64,000 nucleotides of DNA from Leptospira langatensis. GTDB taxonomy: Bacteria; Spirochaetota; Leptospiria; Leptospirales; Leptospiraceae. How positions within the stretch are numbered: the stretch's first letter is position 1; the number at the start of each line of letters is the position of its first letter. The notes under the pieces were generated by a model. The model saw only the letters and a program-made list of their open reading frames with translations, was not told the DNA's origin and did not search any database. Made by a program: the position numbers and the translations under genes. The stretch is taken from NCBI RefSeq assembly GCF_004770615.1, contig NZ_RQER01000010.1:248001-312000 (forward strand), read 5' to 3'. Shown in pieces: positions 1 to 9,793 of the stretch.

Positions 1-1223
1 ATGTTTGGCTACCGGATGCGATGGCAGGTCCTACTCCTGTTTCCGCTCTGATCCATGCAGCTACCATGGTGACTGCAGGTCTATTTTTGATCGCTAGATT
101 GAATTATATCTTCGTGTTAGTTCCTCAGGTCGGTTTTTGGATCGTATGTATCGGGACATTTACCGCATTCTTTGCCGCGACCATCGGTGTATATCAGAAC
201 GATATCAAGAAAGTCCTGGCATACTCTACCGTTTCTCAGCTCGGTTATATGTTTGTGGCTATGGGAGCGGGGGCTTATGTGGCTGGGCTCTTCCACCTTC
301 TGACCCACGCTTTCTTTAAGGCGCTTTTATTCTTGGGTTCCGGTTCTGTGATCCATTCCCTCCATGACGAGCAGGATCTGAGGAGAATGGGCGGACTCAA
401 GTCCCAGATGAAGATCACTTGGTGGACCTTTCTTTTGGGAACCTTGGCGATTGCGGGTGCTCCTCCTTTTAGTGGCTTCTTCTCCAAGGATCTTATATTA
501 GAAAAAGCTTATTTCTTTCATCCCGTTTTCTTTGCGATGGGAATTGTAACCGCATTCTTAACTACATTCTATATGTTCCGTCTGACTCTCTTGGCATTTA
601 CCGGAAAATCCAGAGTGGCTCCGAGCACACATCCACATGAAAGTCCTTGGACCATGACAGTTCCGTTAGTTATTCTTGCATTGGGTGCAGCTTTTTCCGG
701 ATACCTGCTTGTTCCGGAATCTCTGGGTGGAGGAGTGGATGTATTAGAAAGATATTTCGCTCCTGTATTCGCACAAGGAGTTAGTTATTCCTCTAAACTG
801 AAGAATGCTTCGATTGCCGTTCATCATCTTGCGCCGGGAGAGGAGATCATCCTTGCTCTTTGTTCTTTAGGAGCGATCGCTTTAGGATTTGGGATCTACT
901 GGGTCTTCTTCGCGAAGAAAGAAAAGCTTCCTCAGGACGAGTCGTCTTATACGGGATGGAGAGCTCTTCCTGCGAATAAGTATTATATAGACGAGTTCTT
1001 TCAAAATGTTTTCATCGGTCCTCTTTCTTGGGTCTCCGAATTCTTATCCGAAGTGGTAGAAAAGCGTTGGATCGATACAGTTCTTGTCGGAGCTGGAAAA
1101 GTTTCCGGAGGAGTGGCTTCTATCCTGCGTAGGATCCAGACCGGGACCGTGGTTGATTACGCTTTTCTGATCGTTCTCGGAACGGTCCTCATCCTTTCTG
1201 CATTTCTATGGAGGGGAATCTAA
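1..1223 (+). CDS. nuoL: NADH-quinone oxidoreductase subunit L, 3' part
   Basis: This is the C-terminal part of the proton-pumping antiporter-like subunit L of complex I, in the inner membrane. The reading frame is open from base 3, before the first internal ATG at 21, so the gene begins upstream of the window. The first visible residues, [20 protein letters not shown], are the highly conserved core of the Nuo/Mrp antiporter family and are followed by many membrane helices. The C-terminal part contains the amphipathic region and last helix typical of NuoL. nuoM begins immediately after the stop codon, without a gap. Identity is secure; only the 5' end is missing. Confidence 0.96.
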   Translation, partial: VWLPDAMAGPTPVSALIHAATMVTAGLFLIARLNYIFVLVPQVGFWIVCIGTFTAFFAATIGVYQNDIKKVLAYSTVSQLGYMFVAMGAGAYVAGLFHLLTHAFFKALLFLGSGSVIHSLHDEQDLRRMGGLKSQMKITWWTFLLGTLAIAGAPPFSGFFSKDLILEKAYFFHPVFFAMGIVTAFLTTFYMFRLTLLAFTGKSRVAPSTHPHESPWTMTVPLVILALGAAFSGYLLVPESLGGGVDVLERYFAPVFAQGVSYSSKLKNASIAVHHLAPGEEIILALCSLGAIALGFGIYWVFFAKKEKLPQDESSYTGWRALPANKYYIDEFFQNVFIGPLSWVSEFLSEVVEKRWIDTVLVGAGKVSGGVASILRRIQTGTVVDYAFLIVLGTVLILSAFLWRGI

Positions 1224-2873
1224 GTGCCTCAGTATTATTTGAGCGTTCTACTCTTTCTGCCCGTGATCGGGATCCCATTCTTATTCTTCTCTAAGAACGA
1301 AAAGTGGATCCGTAGCGTTGCCTCCGTATTCACCTTTGGTGTTTTCGGAATGACGATCCCTCTCTTCTTGGATTTCAATCGAGGCAGTAGCGGTTTTCAA
1401 TTCTCCCATCATATCTGGAATTTCCTGGATTTCGAATCGGGAGGTCTGGATTACTATGTGGCCGTCGACGGGTTCTCCCTATTGCTCGTCGCTATGTCTG
1501 CGTTGCTCTTCTTCTTCTCGGCTTTATCAGCTTTTTCGAATGTAAAGCATAGAGTGCGGGAATTTTTCATCCTTCTTCTTCTCGTAGAAACGGGAGTGCT
1601 CGGAGTATTTCTCTCCGTAAACTTGGTACAGTTCTATGTATTTTGGGAATGGATGGTGCTTCCTTTCACTATCATGGTAGGAATTTGGGGAGAAGCGGGA
1701 AGGATCAAGGCTGCGATGAAGTATCTGATCTTCTCCTTTACCGGTTCCGTCTTCATGCTGGCTTGTATCTTGGTATTATACAATTATACGCATACTTTAG
1801 ATCTGGAAAAACTCGCTGTCGCTTCCTTGAATGATATCCCTTCCGATCTTAGGTTTTGGTTGTTCATGGGATTCAGTTTTGCGTTCGCGATCAAGGTCCC
1901 TCTCTTTCCTTTGCATACTTGGATGCCGGACGTTCACGAGGAAGCTCCTACTGTGGGTTCCGTGGACTTAGCGGGAATCTTGTTGAAGATCGGATTATTT
2001 GCGTACGTAAGAGTTGCCATTCCTTTATTCCCTCAAGTGTTCTTGGAATATAGGAATTTCTTTGCAGCCTTGGCCGTAGCGGGGATCATATACGGAGCGG
2101 TAGTCGCTCTTACTCAGAAGAATAGCAAACGTCTAGTAGCATTCTCTTCCCTTTCTCACATGGGCTTCTGTATCTTGGGGATCCTTTCTCTCACAGAAGA
2201 AGGTGTGGCCGGGGGAATGATGCAGATGGTGAACCACGGATTTACTTCCGGTCTGCTTTTCTTTATATTAGGGTTCTTGCATGAACGTACCGGAACGAAC
2301 GAGCTAAACAAGTATTCCGGTCTCGCAAAATCCGCTCCTCTGCTGGCTGCGTTTATCGGTATAGCCGCCTTTGCGAGTGCAGGCCTTCCTGGTACCAATG
2401 GATTTGTGGGAGAGTTCTTGATCCTGATCGGAACCTTCAAATACAATCTATTGTTCGGTGTATTAGCCGGTACCGCAGTCATATTCGCAGCAGGATACAT
2501 GCTGTACTTTGCTAAGATCCTGGTATTCGGAGAACCGAATCCGCTTTCTGCAGGCCTGAGTCCTCTCGGCTTTAGGGAGAAATTTATCCTGTTTGCAACT
2601 ACAGGAATTATCATAGTAACAGGCGTGTATCCGAAGCCGCTATTGGAGTACCTAACCCCGAGTGCGAGAGTAATATTAAACAGTACCTCTCAACAAGTGC
2701 TTCGAGAAAGAGCCTTCGCAGAACAAGAAGGTTCTCTCAGGCCCACTCAAAAGAAATATACGAATTATCAGACCTTGGGTGCGAATGTGATCAGTTATGA
2801 GGAAAGACTCCCTTCCGGTAGATCGGGCGGGATCCCTGGCAAGAAAACCGTGGCGCAAGAGGCCGAAGAATGA
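1224..2873 (+). CDS. nuoM: NADH-quinone oxidoreductase subunit M
   Basis: Antiporter-like proton-pumping subunit M of complex I, 549 residues with about 14 membrane helices. The conserved glutamate of NuoM appears in the helix containing FYVFWEWMVLPF, and the segment PLFPLHTWMPDVHEEAPT is a family signature. The start is a GTG directly abutting the nuoL stop, which implies translational coupling. The last four bases overlap the start of nuoN. The protein carries an extended hydrophilic C-terminal tail of about 65 residues after the final helix, longer than in the E. coli protein; this looks like a lineage-specific extension and I would not assign it a role. Confidence 0.96.
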   Translation: MPQYYLSVLLFLPVIGIPFLFFSKNEKWIRSVASVFTFGVFGMTIPLFLDFNRGSSGFQFSHHIWNFLDFESGGLDYYVAVDGFSLLLVAMSALLFFFSALSAFSNVKHRVREFFILLLLVETGVLGVFLSVNLVQFYVFWEWMVLPFTIMVGIWGEAGRIKAAMKYLIFSFTGSVFMLACILVLYNYTHTLDLEKLAVASLNDIPSDLRFWLFMGFSFAFAIKVPLFPLHTWMPDVHEEAPTVGSVDLAGILLKIGLFAYVRVAIPLFPQVFLEYRNFFAALAVAGIIYGAVVALTQKNSKRLVAFSSLSHMGFCILGILSLTEEGVAGGMMQMVNHGFTSGLLFFILGFLHERTGTNELNKYSGLAKSAPLLAAFIGIAAFASAGLPGTNGFVGEFLILIGTFKYNLLFGVLAGTAVIFAAGYMLYFAKILVFGEPNPLSAGLSPLGFREKFILFATTGIIIVTGVYPKPLLEYLTPSARVILNSTSQQVLRERAFAEQEGSLRPTQKKYTNYQTLGANVISYEERLPSGRSGGIPGKKTVAQEAEE

Positions 2874-4348
2874 GTTTAATCCCGAGTCCGAACGATCTAT
2901 TGGCGATCCTCCCGATATTGATTCTATCAGGAGGAGGTATTCTACTCTTAGGAATGCAATTCATCTTCCAGAGATCGGAGTTTCGGATCATTCGATTCAC
3001 TTCCGGCCTGATCCTGGTGTTCGCGTTCGCTTCCTTGCTTGCGAGTCACTTTTATCTACCGGGTCTCGGGAATTATTTCGGTGGTCATTACGAGATCGCT
3101 AACCTAGGTTTCTGGTTCTCTTGTCTGTATTTGATCATGGCATTCGGGACCATTCTTGCCTCGCCAAGAGTATTAGAACAACATAATATGGAATTCCCGG
3201 AATTCTATCCTCTTCTTCTTTTCTCCGTTGTGGGGATGTTCCTCATGACTTCCGGAACGGACACAGTCACCATCTTTGTGGGATTGGAGCTGATGAGTGT
3301 TTCTCTCTATGTTCTCGTGGGAATGGCTAGAAGCGATGTGTTCTCTTTAGAAGCGAGCTTAAAGTATTTTCTGTTAGGAAGTTTCTCTACCGGATTCTTT
3401 TTGCTCGGAATGGCATTCTTGTTCGGAGGATCAGGGACCACTCATCTCCAGGAATCCCTGAAACCTCTTACCATTGCAGGCTTCGAGTCCAATTTCACTA
3501 AGATCGGGCTATTGCTATTATTAACTGGAATTGCATTCAAGATCGCTTTGTTCCCGTATCATTCTTGGACTCCGGATGCGTATGAAGGTGCGCTGACTCC
3601 GGTCACCGGTTTTATGGCTACCGCTTCCAAGTCTGCTTCTATGGGGCTACTCATGGTTGTGTTCTCTAAACTTCCCAGTCCGGTTGCTGACGGTGAATGG
3701 GCTTGGGTCATGGGGATCTTGGCCTTCTTATCCATGACGTACGGAAATTTCGTGGCTCTGCAACAGTCCAGTCTGAAGAGAGTGCTCGCTTATTCTTCTA
3801 TCGCTCATGCAGGCTATGTGGTTGCAGGGATTTCGTTGGGTTGTGAGAAGGAAGCGATCTTTTATTTGATCGTTTATTCTTTCATGAGTCTAGGAGCCTT
3901 CGCTCTTCTTTCTTTCTTGGAAGAAGGGAACAAGCATGTCACCTACGAATCCATTGCGGGTCTCGCAAAGACCAGACCTTGGACAAGTTTAGCTCTCTTT
4001 CTTTTCTTCTTATCGCTTGCTGGGATTCCTCCGTTGGGCGGCTTTTGGGCGAAGTTATTCTTGTTCCAGAGGATCGCGGATAACGGGAATGCGATCGGAA
4101 GACTTTTGTTGATCGGAGGGATCGCAAATTCTGCGCTGGCTTTGTATTACTATGTGAAGGTAGGGATCTCCGCTTATATGAGTTCCACGGACGGGGAGAT
4201 CGCTCAGGTGGCTCCGCCTAAGACGAGCTATGGGGTGGTGTTCGTATCCGCATTTTGCTTGGCAGCGGTTCTCTTTGGTTGGTATTTCCTGCAACCGAAG
4301 GATCTCACAGAGCTTCGGTTTTCCAAGTCGGCAGAGCTTCATAAATAA
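2870..4348 (+). CDS. nuoN: NADH-quinone oxidoreductase subunit N
   Basis: Antiporter-like subunit N of complex I, 492 residues and polytopic. Family signatures include FPYHSWTPDAYEGALTPVTG and FFLSLAGIPPLGGFWAKLF. Its ATG overlaps the nuoM stop (ATGA), so nuoL, nuoM and nuoN form one coupled unit, the usual end of the nuo operon. The usual length and all expected membrane segments are present. A small SseB-like gene follows after three bases and is probably co-transcribed. Confidence 0.96.
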   Translation: MSLIPSPNDLLAILPILILSGGGILLLGMQFIFQRSEFRIIRFTSGLILVFAFASLLASHFYLPGLGNYFGGHYEIANLGFWFSCLYLIMAFGTILASPRVLEQHNMEFPEFYPLLLFSVVGMFLMTSGTDTVTIFVGLELMSVSLYVLVGMARSDVFSLEASLKYFLLGSFSTGFFLLGMAFLFGGSGTTHLQESLKPLTIAGFESNFTKIGLLLLLTGIAFKIALFPYHSWTPDAYEGALTPVTGFMATASKSASMGLLMVVFSKLPSPVADGEWAWVMGILAFLSMTYGNFVALQQSSLKRVLAYSSIAHAGYVVAGISLGCEKEAIFYLIVYSFMSLGAFALLSFLEEGNKHVTYESIAGLAKTRPWTSLALFLFFLSLAGIPPLGGFWAKLFLFQRIADNGNAIGRLLLIGGIANSALALYYYVKVGISAYMSSTDGEIAQVAPPKTSYGVVFVSAFCLAAVLFGWYFLQPKDLTELRFSKSAELHK

Positions 4349-4351
4349 GAA

Positions 4352-4867
4352 ATGAGTTCGATCAAAAAGATTTCTTCTTTCTTAAAAGACTACTTCACTC
4401 CTATTCCTAAGTTCGAAGGAGAGAATGCTCCCTTCCAAGAAGCGATCTATCGTTATTCCAGGAATCGTTCCGAAAAGAACCTAGATACGCTTTCTACGGA
4501 ATTGACTAAGGCCTACTTCCTGATCCCTTATACGGACCAAAAGGCAATGGCAAAGAAGAAAGCCAAGCCTAAGAAGAAGGTTGCAGCCAAGAAAAAGAAG
4601 AAGAAGACCGTTAAGAACGAACCGGAGCCGATCGTTTTACTATACATCAGTGACGAGAAGGGAAGGGTGTATCTTCCTGCGTTCTCTCATCCTTCCGAAT
4701 CCATGTTATATTTCGGGAAGGAGACACAACTCGCTCCGATCACCGCCAAGGAATTATGGTCGGTCGGTTTGCAGAATGAGGGGGTTTCCGGGGTGGTAAT
4801 CGACCCAGGCTCCACATTATGGATCTTGTCTAGGGATCACCTGGAAGTCCTCCGAAAAGAAAAATAA
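4352..4867 (+). CDS. SseB-like protein with a lysine-rich insert, attached to the nuo operon
   Basis: A 171-residue cytosolic protein without signal peptide. Residues from about 95 to the end (PIVLLYISDEKGRVYLPAFS, then TAKELWSVGLQNEGVSGVVI) have the pattern of SseB N-terminal domain proteins, in which a short alpha/beta unit ends near a conserved 'G-V-V-I-D-P-G' turn. Between about residues 62 and 92 lies a very basic stretch of repeated lysines with alanine and proline, which probably forms a flexible nucleic-acid- or membrane-binding linker. The gene starts three bases after nuoN and ends before a terminator-like structure, so it belongs to the nuo transcript. SseB function is not well defined; a role with complex I is inference from position. 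Confidence 0.7.
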   Translation: MSSIKKISSFLKDYFTPIPKFEGENAPFQEAIYRYSRNRSEKNLDTLSTELTKAYFLIPYTDQKAMAKKKAKPKKKVAAKKKKKKTVKNEPEPIVLLYISDEKGRVYLPAFSHPSESMLYFGKETQLAPITAKELWSVGLQNEGVSGVVIDPGSTLWILSRDHLEVLRKEK

Positions 4868-4870
4868 GAG

Positions 4871-4930
4871 TTATATAAAGAAAAAATAATTTTCTTCCGA
4901 CCGGATCCGGTTTATTATTTTTATATAAAA
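4871..4930 (+). terminator. Probable terminator of the nuo operon
   Basis: Downstream of the SseB-like gene there is a perfect 12-base palindrome ACCGGATCCGGT (4900-4911) followed directly by a T-rich tract. It is nested inside longer A/T arms (TTATATAAA at 4871-4879 and AAAAATAAT at 4882-4890 against ATTATTTTTATATAA at 4914-4928). The GC core is short, so termination strength is uncertain, but position and composition fit a rho-independent terminator. Confidence 0.5.
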
Positions 4931-5047
4931 CAAATAGATCCTGCATCTAGGGATCTAAAGCCGGTTTGGATTATCTATGTCCTAAATTTGGATTGGATTT
5001 TAGGAGGGTTCTCCGGATTATTGTTCTATATTAGAGTTTTCTGTTCT

Positions 5048-5710
5048 ATGTTTGTTATCATTCGTTCCATATCGTCTGAACTTTTTCTAGCTACTCGTTC
5101 CTTATTTCCTATTTTCATTTTAGGAAATTGTATTGTACTCACGCATGCGGATCCTTCTAAACTTTCTTCCAACGAAAATCAGGTCCGCAGCGCTTATAAG
5201 AATGCTTCTTTGCAGGTAATGTACGTTCCTGCTAAGGGAGATTCCCTCTATCATTTGGAGGAAGAGGAACAAGCAGACAGACAGGGAGAATGGAAGGATC
5301 TATTTTTATCCGTTTGCGAGGACTCCGAATTATTCCAATCGGTTTCCTTTGAAGAGAGAGCGGATATTCAGATCCGAGTAAAGGTCGTGGAGCAAGAAGC
5401 TGAGAATCGAAGCATCGGTTATCTTCTCTCTAAAGGATACGGATTTCGTCCATACCGCGAAGAAGGTAGCTTCTTAGTGAGTACCGATTTTTACGATTCC
5501 GAAGGAAATCATTTGGGCTCGGTGGATCTTTCCGAGAAATACGAATACTATTATCAGATCTTCTTTTTATTTCTAATGCCTTTCTATCTTCCGTCTTGGG
5601 AATACGATAGTTTAGCACGTTATATGGCTGTTAAGACGTTGCAAACGGCCCAGGCTCAGGGAATTTTCAAGAAGCCGGTCCCTTCTTCTTTGAAGAAGGA
5701 TAAGAACTAG
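5048..5710 (+). CDS. Putative lipoprotein of unknown function
   Basis: About 220 residues. The N-terminus has a hydrophobic stretch ending in SLFPIFILGNC, a plausible spirochaetal lipobox with lipidated Cys28. I chose the ATG at 5048 because it gives a short signal peptide. In-frame TTG codons at 4988 and 5021 would lengthen it; the 5021 codon lies 14 bases after a TAGGAGG sequence, so the start is not settled. The mature part is hydrophilic, then has an aromatic, hydrophobic stretch near residues 165-190 (YYYQIFFLFLMPFYLPSW) that could be a membrane hairpin. I do not recognise a family. Confidence 0.7.
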   Translation: MFVIIRSISSELFLATRSLFPIFILGNCIVLTHADPSKLSSNENQVRSAYKNASLQVMYVPAKGDSLYHLEEEEQADRQGEWKDLFLSVCEDSELFQSVSFEERADIQIRVKVVEQEAENRSIGYLLSKGYGFRPYREEGSFLVSTDFYDSEGNHLGSVDLSEKYEYYYQIFFLFLMPFYLPSWEYDSLARYMAVKTLQTAQAQGIFKKPVPSSLKKDKN

Positions 5711-5716
5711 TTTCCA

Positions 5717-6133
5717 TCAAATATAATAACGAAAAAAGTCCAGCCAGAGTCCGCCTAGGATCAGATTGCTAAATGCGAAGACACCCAATCTATGAAATAC
5801 GTGATTGTAGGTGAGATGGATTGTGCTATGAACGATCCTAGTTACTACATAGATCCATGCGAGGCTTAGGCTGAGTGCATCCGTTCTATCCGTTAGGAAA
5901 TGGATCAGACAGATCAAATAGAAGAGGACCGGGACTTCCAAGAGATTCATATAGTTCCGATTCACTACTACGACCCAATCCGGGACTCTCTTGGATTCTC
6001 CATACTTGAAATCTTTGGCAGTGACCATCCCTTTAAAACCGGCGTAGAAGCGTCGTATGGGGACCTGTATTAATACAAAAAACGTTAATAAGGCTAATGC
6101 TCCGATCGGAAATAACCAAAGTTCTTTTTGCAT
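5717..6133 (-). CDS. MAPEG family membrane protein
   Basis: A 138-residue inner-membrane protein with four predicted helices. The segment VVVNRNYMNLLEVPVLFYLI matches the conserved N-x-x-E-x-x-P core of MAPEG proteins (membrane-associated proteins in eicosanoid and glutathione metabolism). In bacteria these are small glutathione-transferase-like proteins without a settled substrate. The length is normal for the family. It ends seven bases from the convergent lipoprotein gene and is divergent from the large kinase gene. The start ATG is clear. Confidence 0.85.
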   Translation of the reverse strand: MQKELWLFPIGALALLTFFVLIQVPIRRFYAGFKGMVTAKDFKYGESKRVPDWVVVVNRNYMNLLEVPVLFYLICLIHFLTDRTDALSLSLAWIYVVTRIVHSTIHLTYNHVFHRLGVFAFSNLILGGLWLDFFRYYI

Positions 6134-6212
6134 ATTTTTTTCCTTCTAACGGATCTGAACTAAAAGACACAGAATTTCCTTATATCTTTAAAAGGGGTTA
6201 AGCTAATTTTCA

Positions 6213-6248
6213 TTGACTGGCTTTTATTTCTTTCTAGTCTTTAAGACT
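6213..6248 (+). promoter_or_regulatory. Possible promoter and operator of the hybrid kinase gene
   Basis: TTGACT (6213-6218) is separated by 16 bases from TAGTCT (6235-6240), a weak -10. The -10 overlaps a 13-base palindrome AGTCTTTAAGACT (6236-6248). This could be a promoter with an operator upstream of the start at 6284, but the match to consensus is only partial. Confidence 0.3.
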
Positions 6249-6283
6249 CTTTTCTCGTCGTCTTATCTAATTTACTTTTAAAA

Positions 6284-9200
6284 ATGCAAGAGTATCTTGA
6301 AAAGTTCGTTTATGAATGGGTGAAAACGGATGAGGATTTCTTCCATTTCATGCAAGACTTCGGCCAGGACGGGGTTTGGGCAAAGAATCTAAATAGAGAG
6401 AACGATCTTTGGATCAATCCGAGACTCAGATCCGTTTTAGGTTTGGAGCTTCCGGGTGTTAAGGATAAGGATATTACCTGGGATCGCATCCTTTCTGCTA
6501 AGGATCTGGAATCTTTCGGGCCCGGTTTTTTTCAGGACCAAAGATCTTCTCTTATTACTCTGCATTATAAGCATTCTTCCGGTTCTATCCTTACCGCTCA
6601 TACCAAGATCTATTTTAATTCTCTAAATGGAGAGCGCATCTGTGTGGGATGTGTAAACCTTAAGAGCGATCCTGATTCGGAACTCCATTCTAAGAAGAGG
6701 GAGATCGACTTTCTTTTTCTTGCGAACAATCTTCCCGCTCTGATCGGATACTGGGATGCAGACCAGCGCAACCGAGCAGCAAATACTTCCTACTTGGAAT
6801 GGCTTGGGGTCGGAATAGATGAAATTGGTGGGAAGCATATCAAGGAAGTCCTAGGAGAGGAGTTGTATCGTCAGAACCTTCCTCAGATAGAAGGAGCTTT
6901 GAGAGGAGAGAGGCAGGTCTTTGAAAGAGAAGTCCCTCTGCGAGATGGAAGCGGTGTGAGACATGTGCTTACATTCTATATTCCGGACATCGTGGATGGG
7001 AAAGTGGTAGGCTTCTCTGTCATCTCCAACGATGTTTCCGAAATTAAAAAGGCGAGACAGGAACTCGTTCGAGCCAAGGAACAATTAGAAAAAAGTAGCA
7101 GAGTCGCGAAGGTAGGTGGCTGGGAGATCAACTTCGAAGAAGGCACTCGCTATTGGTCCGATGTCGCTATGGAGATCTGTGAAGTCACTGAAAACGAAGT
7201 ATCGGATCTGGAGAGAATGATCCGCATCTATTCCGAAGGAAATTGCAGGACCAAGATCTCTAAAGCGATCCAAGACGCGACGGAGAGAGGCATCTCTTGG
7301 GATCTAGAATTACAGATCTATAATAAAAAAGGCGGCCTGAAATGGGTTCGCACGATCGGGCAACCCGACTTCGAGAATGGCAAATGCAAACGATTATTCG
7401 GTATCATACAGGACATAGATGAACGCAAGACGGTGGAGAGCGCCAATATTCGTTTAGCAAGGATCGTCGAGTCTTCTGACGATGCGATCATCGGCAGGGA
7501 CTTGAACGACAAGATCATTTCCTGGAACCCGGGTGCGGAGAAGATCTTCGGATATTCCGAGAGAGAGATTATCGGTTCTCCCATCCAGACATTGATTCCT
7601 AAGCAATCCGTGGCGGAAGAAAGTGGAAGCGAAGCTAGAATGTTGAGAGGAAAGGAAACAGTTCAATATGAGGCGGTCCGACGCGGTAAAGATGGTCGTC
7701 TGATGGAAATGTCCATCTCTCTTTCACCTATGTTCGATTCTTTGGGGAGAATGATCGGTTCTTCCGAGATCGGAAGGGATATAGGGGAAAGAAGAAAGAT
7801 CCAAGAATCCTTTCAGAACGCTTTCGAATTCTCCTCCATAGGAATGGCGGTATTGGATCCGGAAGGAAGATGGTTAAAGGTAAACGACAATCTGGTAAAA
7901 TTGCTCGGCTACGAAAGAGAGGAATTATATGACCTTACCTTTAGAGATGTAACTCATCCGGATGACTTGGAAACGGATCTATCCCTCTTACAGGAAATGA
8001 TAGATGGGAAAAGGACAGGATATCATTTAGAAAAACGTTATATTAAGAAAAATGGGGACGTGATCTGGATCCTGCTCTCCGCGTCCGTAGTAAAAGGTGC
8101 TGACGGAAAGCCCATCCAATACATAGCCCAGATCATGGACATAGACGAGAGAAAGAAAGCGGAGCTGGAACTATTCAGGGAAAGATCCAGGCTACTTGCA
8201 TTCGTAGAGCATGCGCCTGCCGCAGTTGCGATGTTCGATACCGAGATTCGATATGTCGCAGTAAGCCAGAGATGGTTATCGGAATACCATTTGCTCGGAA
8301 GGAATATCCTAGGGCTTTCGCACTACGAAGTCTTTTCGAATATCTCCGAACATTGGAAGGAGATTCATCGAAGATGCCTTTTAGGTGAAGTCATCAAGAA
8401 CGATGAGGATATCTGGAGACCGAACGGATGGGATTACGATCAATATCTTCGTTGGGAGGTTCGTCCTTGGTACCAGATGGACGGTTCCATAGGCGGGATC
8501 ATGATGTTCACTCAGGATATCACTGAAAGTTGCCTGCAAAGAGAAGAATTGAAGAAGGCTAAACTTCAGGCGGAGCAGGCGAGCAAGGCCAAATCCGACT
8601 TTCTTGCGAACATGAGCCATGAGATCCGAACTCCTCTGAACGGAGTTATAGGATTTACGGACCTTCTTCTTCGAACCTCTCTGGACGAGGTCCAGCATCA
8701 GTACGTTATGACTGTGTTCCAGTCTGCTGGATCTTTATTAGATATTATTAATGATATCTTAGACTTTTCCAAGATAGAAGCCGGTAAGCTGGAGCTTTCT
8801 TACGATAGGATGAATCTGTTCGATCTATGTAGCCAGATCGTAAATATGATCCGCTTCCAAGCGGAGAAGAAGGGACTGCAACTTATAGTGAGTATTGCGC
8901 CTGAAGTCCCCAAATTCGTGAAAGCGGATAGCGTTCGTCTCAGGCAGATCATCTTGAACTTATTCAGTAATGCGGTCAAATTTACGGAAGAAGGAAGCAT
9001 AGAATTCAAGGTCGGAGTAGTGAAAAAGATCTCAGAAACGGAATCTAGTTTTAGATTCTCTGTCAAGGATACCGGGATCGGGATCGCTCCGGAAAATAGA
9101 AAGAAGATCTTCGATGCATTCACCCAAGGAGATGTGTCCACTACTCGCAGATTCGGAGGAACCGGGCTCGGACTTACTATCTCGAATAAATTGCTCTCTA

Positions 9201-9757
9201 TGATGGGGAGTGAATTGCAATTGGAGAGTGAGTTTGGCAAGGGAAGTAGTTTCTATTTCGATCTAAATCTAAATACTGTCGAAGGAAATGGAGAAGATGG
9301 GGCCCTTCCCGTGATCCTTCATAGTGCTGATAGTTCCAAGCAAACAGAAGTTCCCGATATGAACGATGAAGATTTGCTCCGTAAGGCATTCACAATCCTG
9401 ATCGCGGAAGATAATTCGGTGAATATGATGCTCGCCACAAACATAGTAAAGCGTATCCTTCCGGCTGCGAAATGTGTGGAGGCGCAAAATGGCAAAGAGG
9501 CCGTCCAGAAATACGAGGCCGAAAGACCGGATCTGGTCTTTATGGATATACAAATGCCGGAGATGAACGGGTACGAGGCTACTAGATATATTAGAAAATT
9601 AGAAAGTGCTGGTGTTCATGTTCCTATCATTGCAGTCACCGCAGGGATCGTTTCCGGAGAAAGAGAGAAGTGTATAGAGGCGGGAATGGACGATTATATG
9701 AGTAAACCAGCAGTCAAAGCGGACTTTGCGAAAATGCTCCGTAAATGGCTACATTGA
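6284..9757 (+). CDS. Cytosolic multi-PAS hybrid histidine kinase with C-terminal receiver
   Basis: A 1157-residue signalling protein without membrane helices. I see about six successive PAS/PAC modules from residue 10 to about 765. Clear PAS cores include DLNDKIISWNPGAEKIFGYS and DPEGRWLKVNDNLVKLLGYE. HisKA follows, with phosphoacceptor His779 in NMSHEIRTPLNGVIGF, then an HATPase_c domain (NLFSNAVKFTEEG, DTGIGIAPENRKKIFDAF, GGTGLGLTI). The end is a receiver domain with acidic pocket AEDN and phosphoacceptor Asp1088 in VFMDIQMPEMNGYEA, plus the conserved Lys in SKPAV. All catalytic residues are present, so an ATP-to-His-to-Asp relay is likely. There is no partner regulator next door; the signal is unknown and probably cytoplasmic. 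Confidence 0.93.
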   Translation: MQEYLEKFVYEWVKTDEDFFHFMQDFGQDGVWAKNLNRENDLWINPRLRSVLGLELPGVKDKDITWDRILSAKDLESFGPGFFQDQRSSLITLHYKHSSGSILTAHTKIYFNSLNGERICVGCVNLKSDPDSELHSKKREIDFLFLANNLPALIGYWDADQRNRAANTSYLEWLGVGIDEIGGKHIKEVLGEELYRQNLPQIEGALRGERQVFEREVPLRDGSGVRHVLTFYIPDIVDGKVVGFSVISNDVSEIKKARQELVRAKEQLEKSSRVAKVGGWEINFEEGTRYWSDVAMEICEVTENEVSDLERMIRIYSEGNCRTKISKAIQDATERGISWDLELQIYNKKGGLKWVRTIGQPDFENGKCKRLFGIIQDIDERKTVESANIRLARIVESSDDAIIGRDLNDKIISWNPGAEKIFGYSEREIIGSPIQTLIPKQSVAEESGSEARMLRGKETVQYEAVRRGKDGRLMEMSISLSPMFDSLGRMIGSSEIGRDIGERRKIQESFQNAFEFSSIGMAVLDPEGRWLKVNDNLVKLLGYEREELYDLTFRDVTHPDDLETDLSLLQEMIDGKRTGYHLEKRYIKKNGDVIWILLSASVVKGADGKPIQYIAQIMDIDERKKAELELFRERSRLLAFVEHAPAAVAMFDTEIRYVAVSQRWLSEYHLLGRNILGLSHYEVFSNISEHWKEIHRRCLLGEVIKNDEDIWRPNGWDYDQYLRWEVRPWYQMDGSIGGIMMFTQDITESCLQREELKKAKLQAEQASKAKSDFLANMSHEIRTPLNGVIGFTDLLLRTSLDEVQHQYVMTVFQSAGSLLDIINDILDFSKIEAGKLELSYDRMNLFDLCSQIVNMIRFQAEKKGLQLIVSIAPEVPKFVKADSVRLRQIILNLFSNAVKFTEEGSIEFKVGVVKKISETESSFRFSVKDTGIGIAPENRKKIFDAFTQGDVSTTRRFGGTGLGLTISNKLLSMMGSELQLESEFGKGSSFYFDLNLNTVEGNGEDGALPVILHSADSSKQTEVPDMNDEDLLRKAFTILIAEDNSVNMMLATNIVKRILPAAKCVEAQNGKEAVQKYEAERPDLVFMDIQMPEMNGYEATRYIRKLESAGVHVPIIAVTAGIVSGEREKCIEAGMDDYMSKPAVKADFAKMLRKWLH

Positions 9758-9793
9758 GTTCGGAGAAATGCTTTGGTCTGTGCCGAATACGGA

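Noticed and set aside
2156..2614. A 152-codon minus-strand frame inside nuoM
   Set aside because: nuoM is unmistakable on the plus strand; the reverse frame is open only because of its codon composition.
8800..9240. A 146-codon minus-strand frame inside the hybrid kinase gene
   Set aside because: It lies opposite the HATPase region of a complete kinase and has no motif or ribosome binding site.
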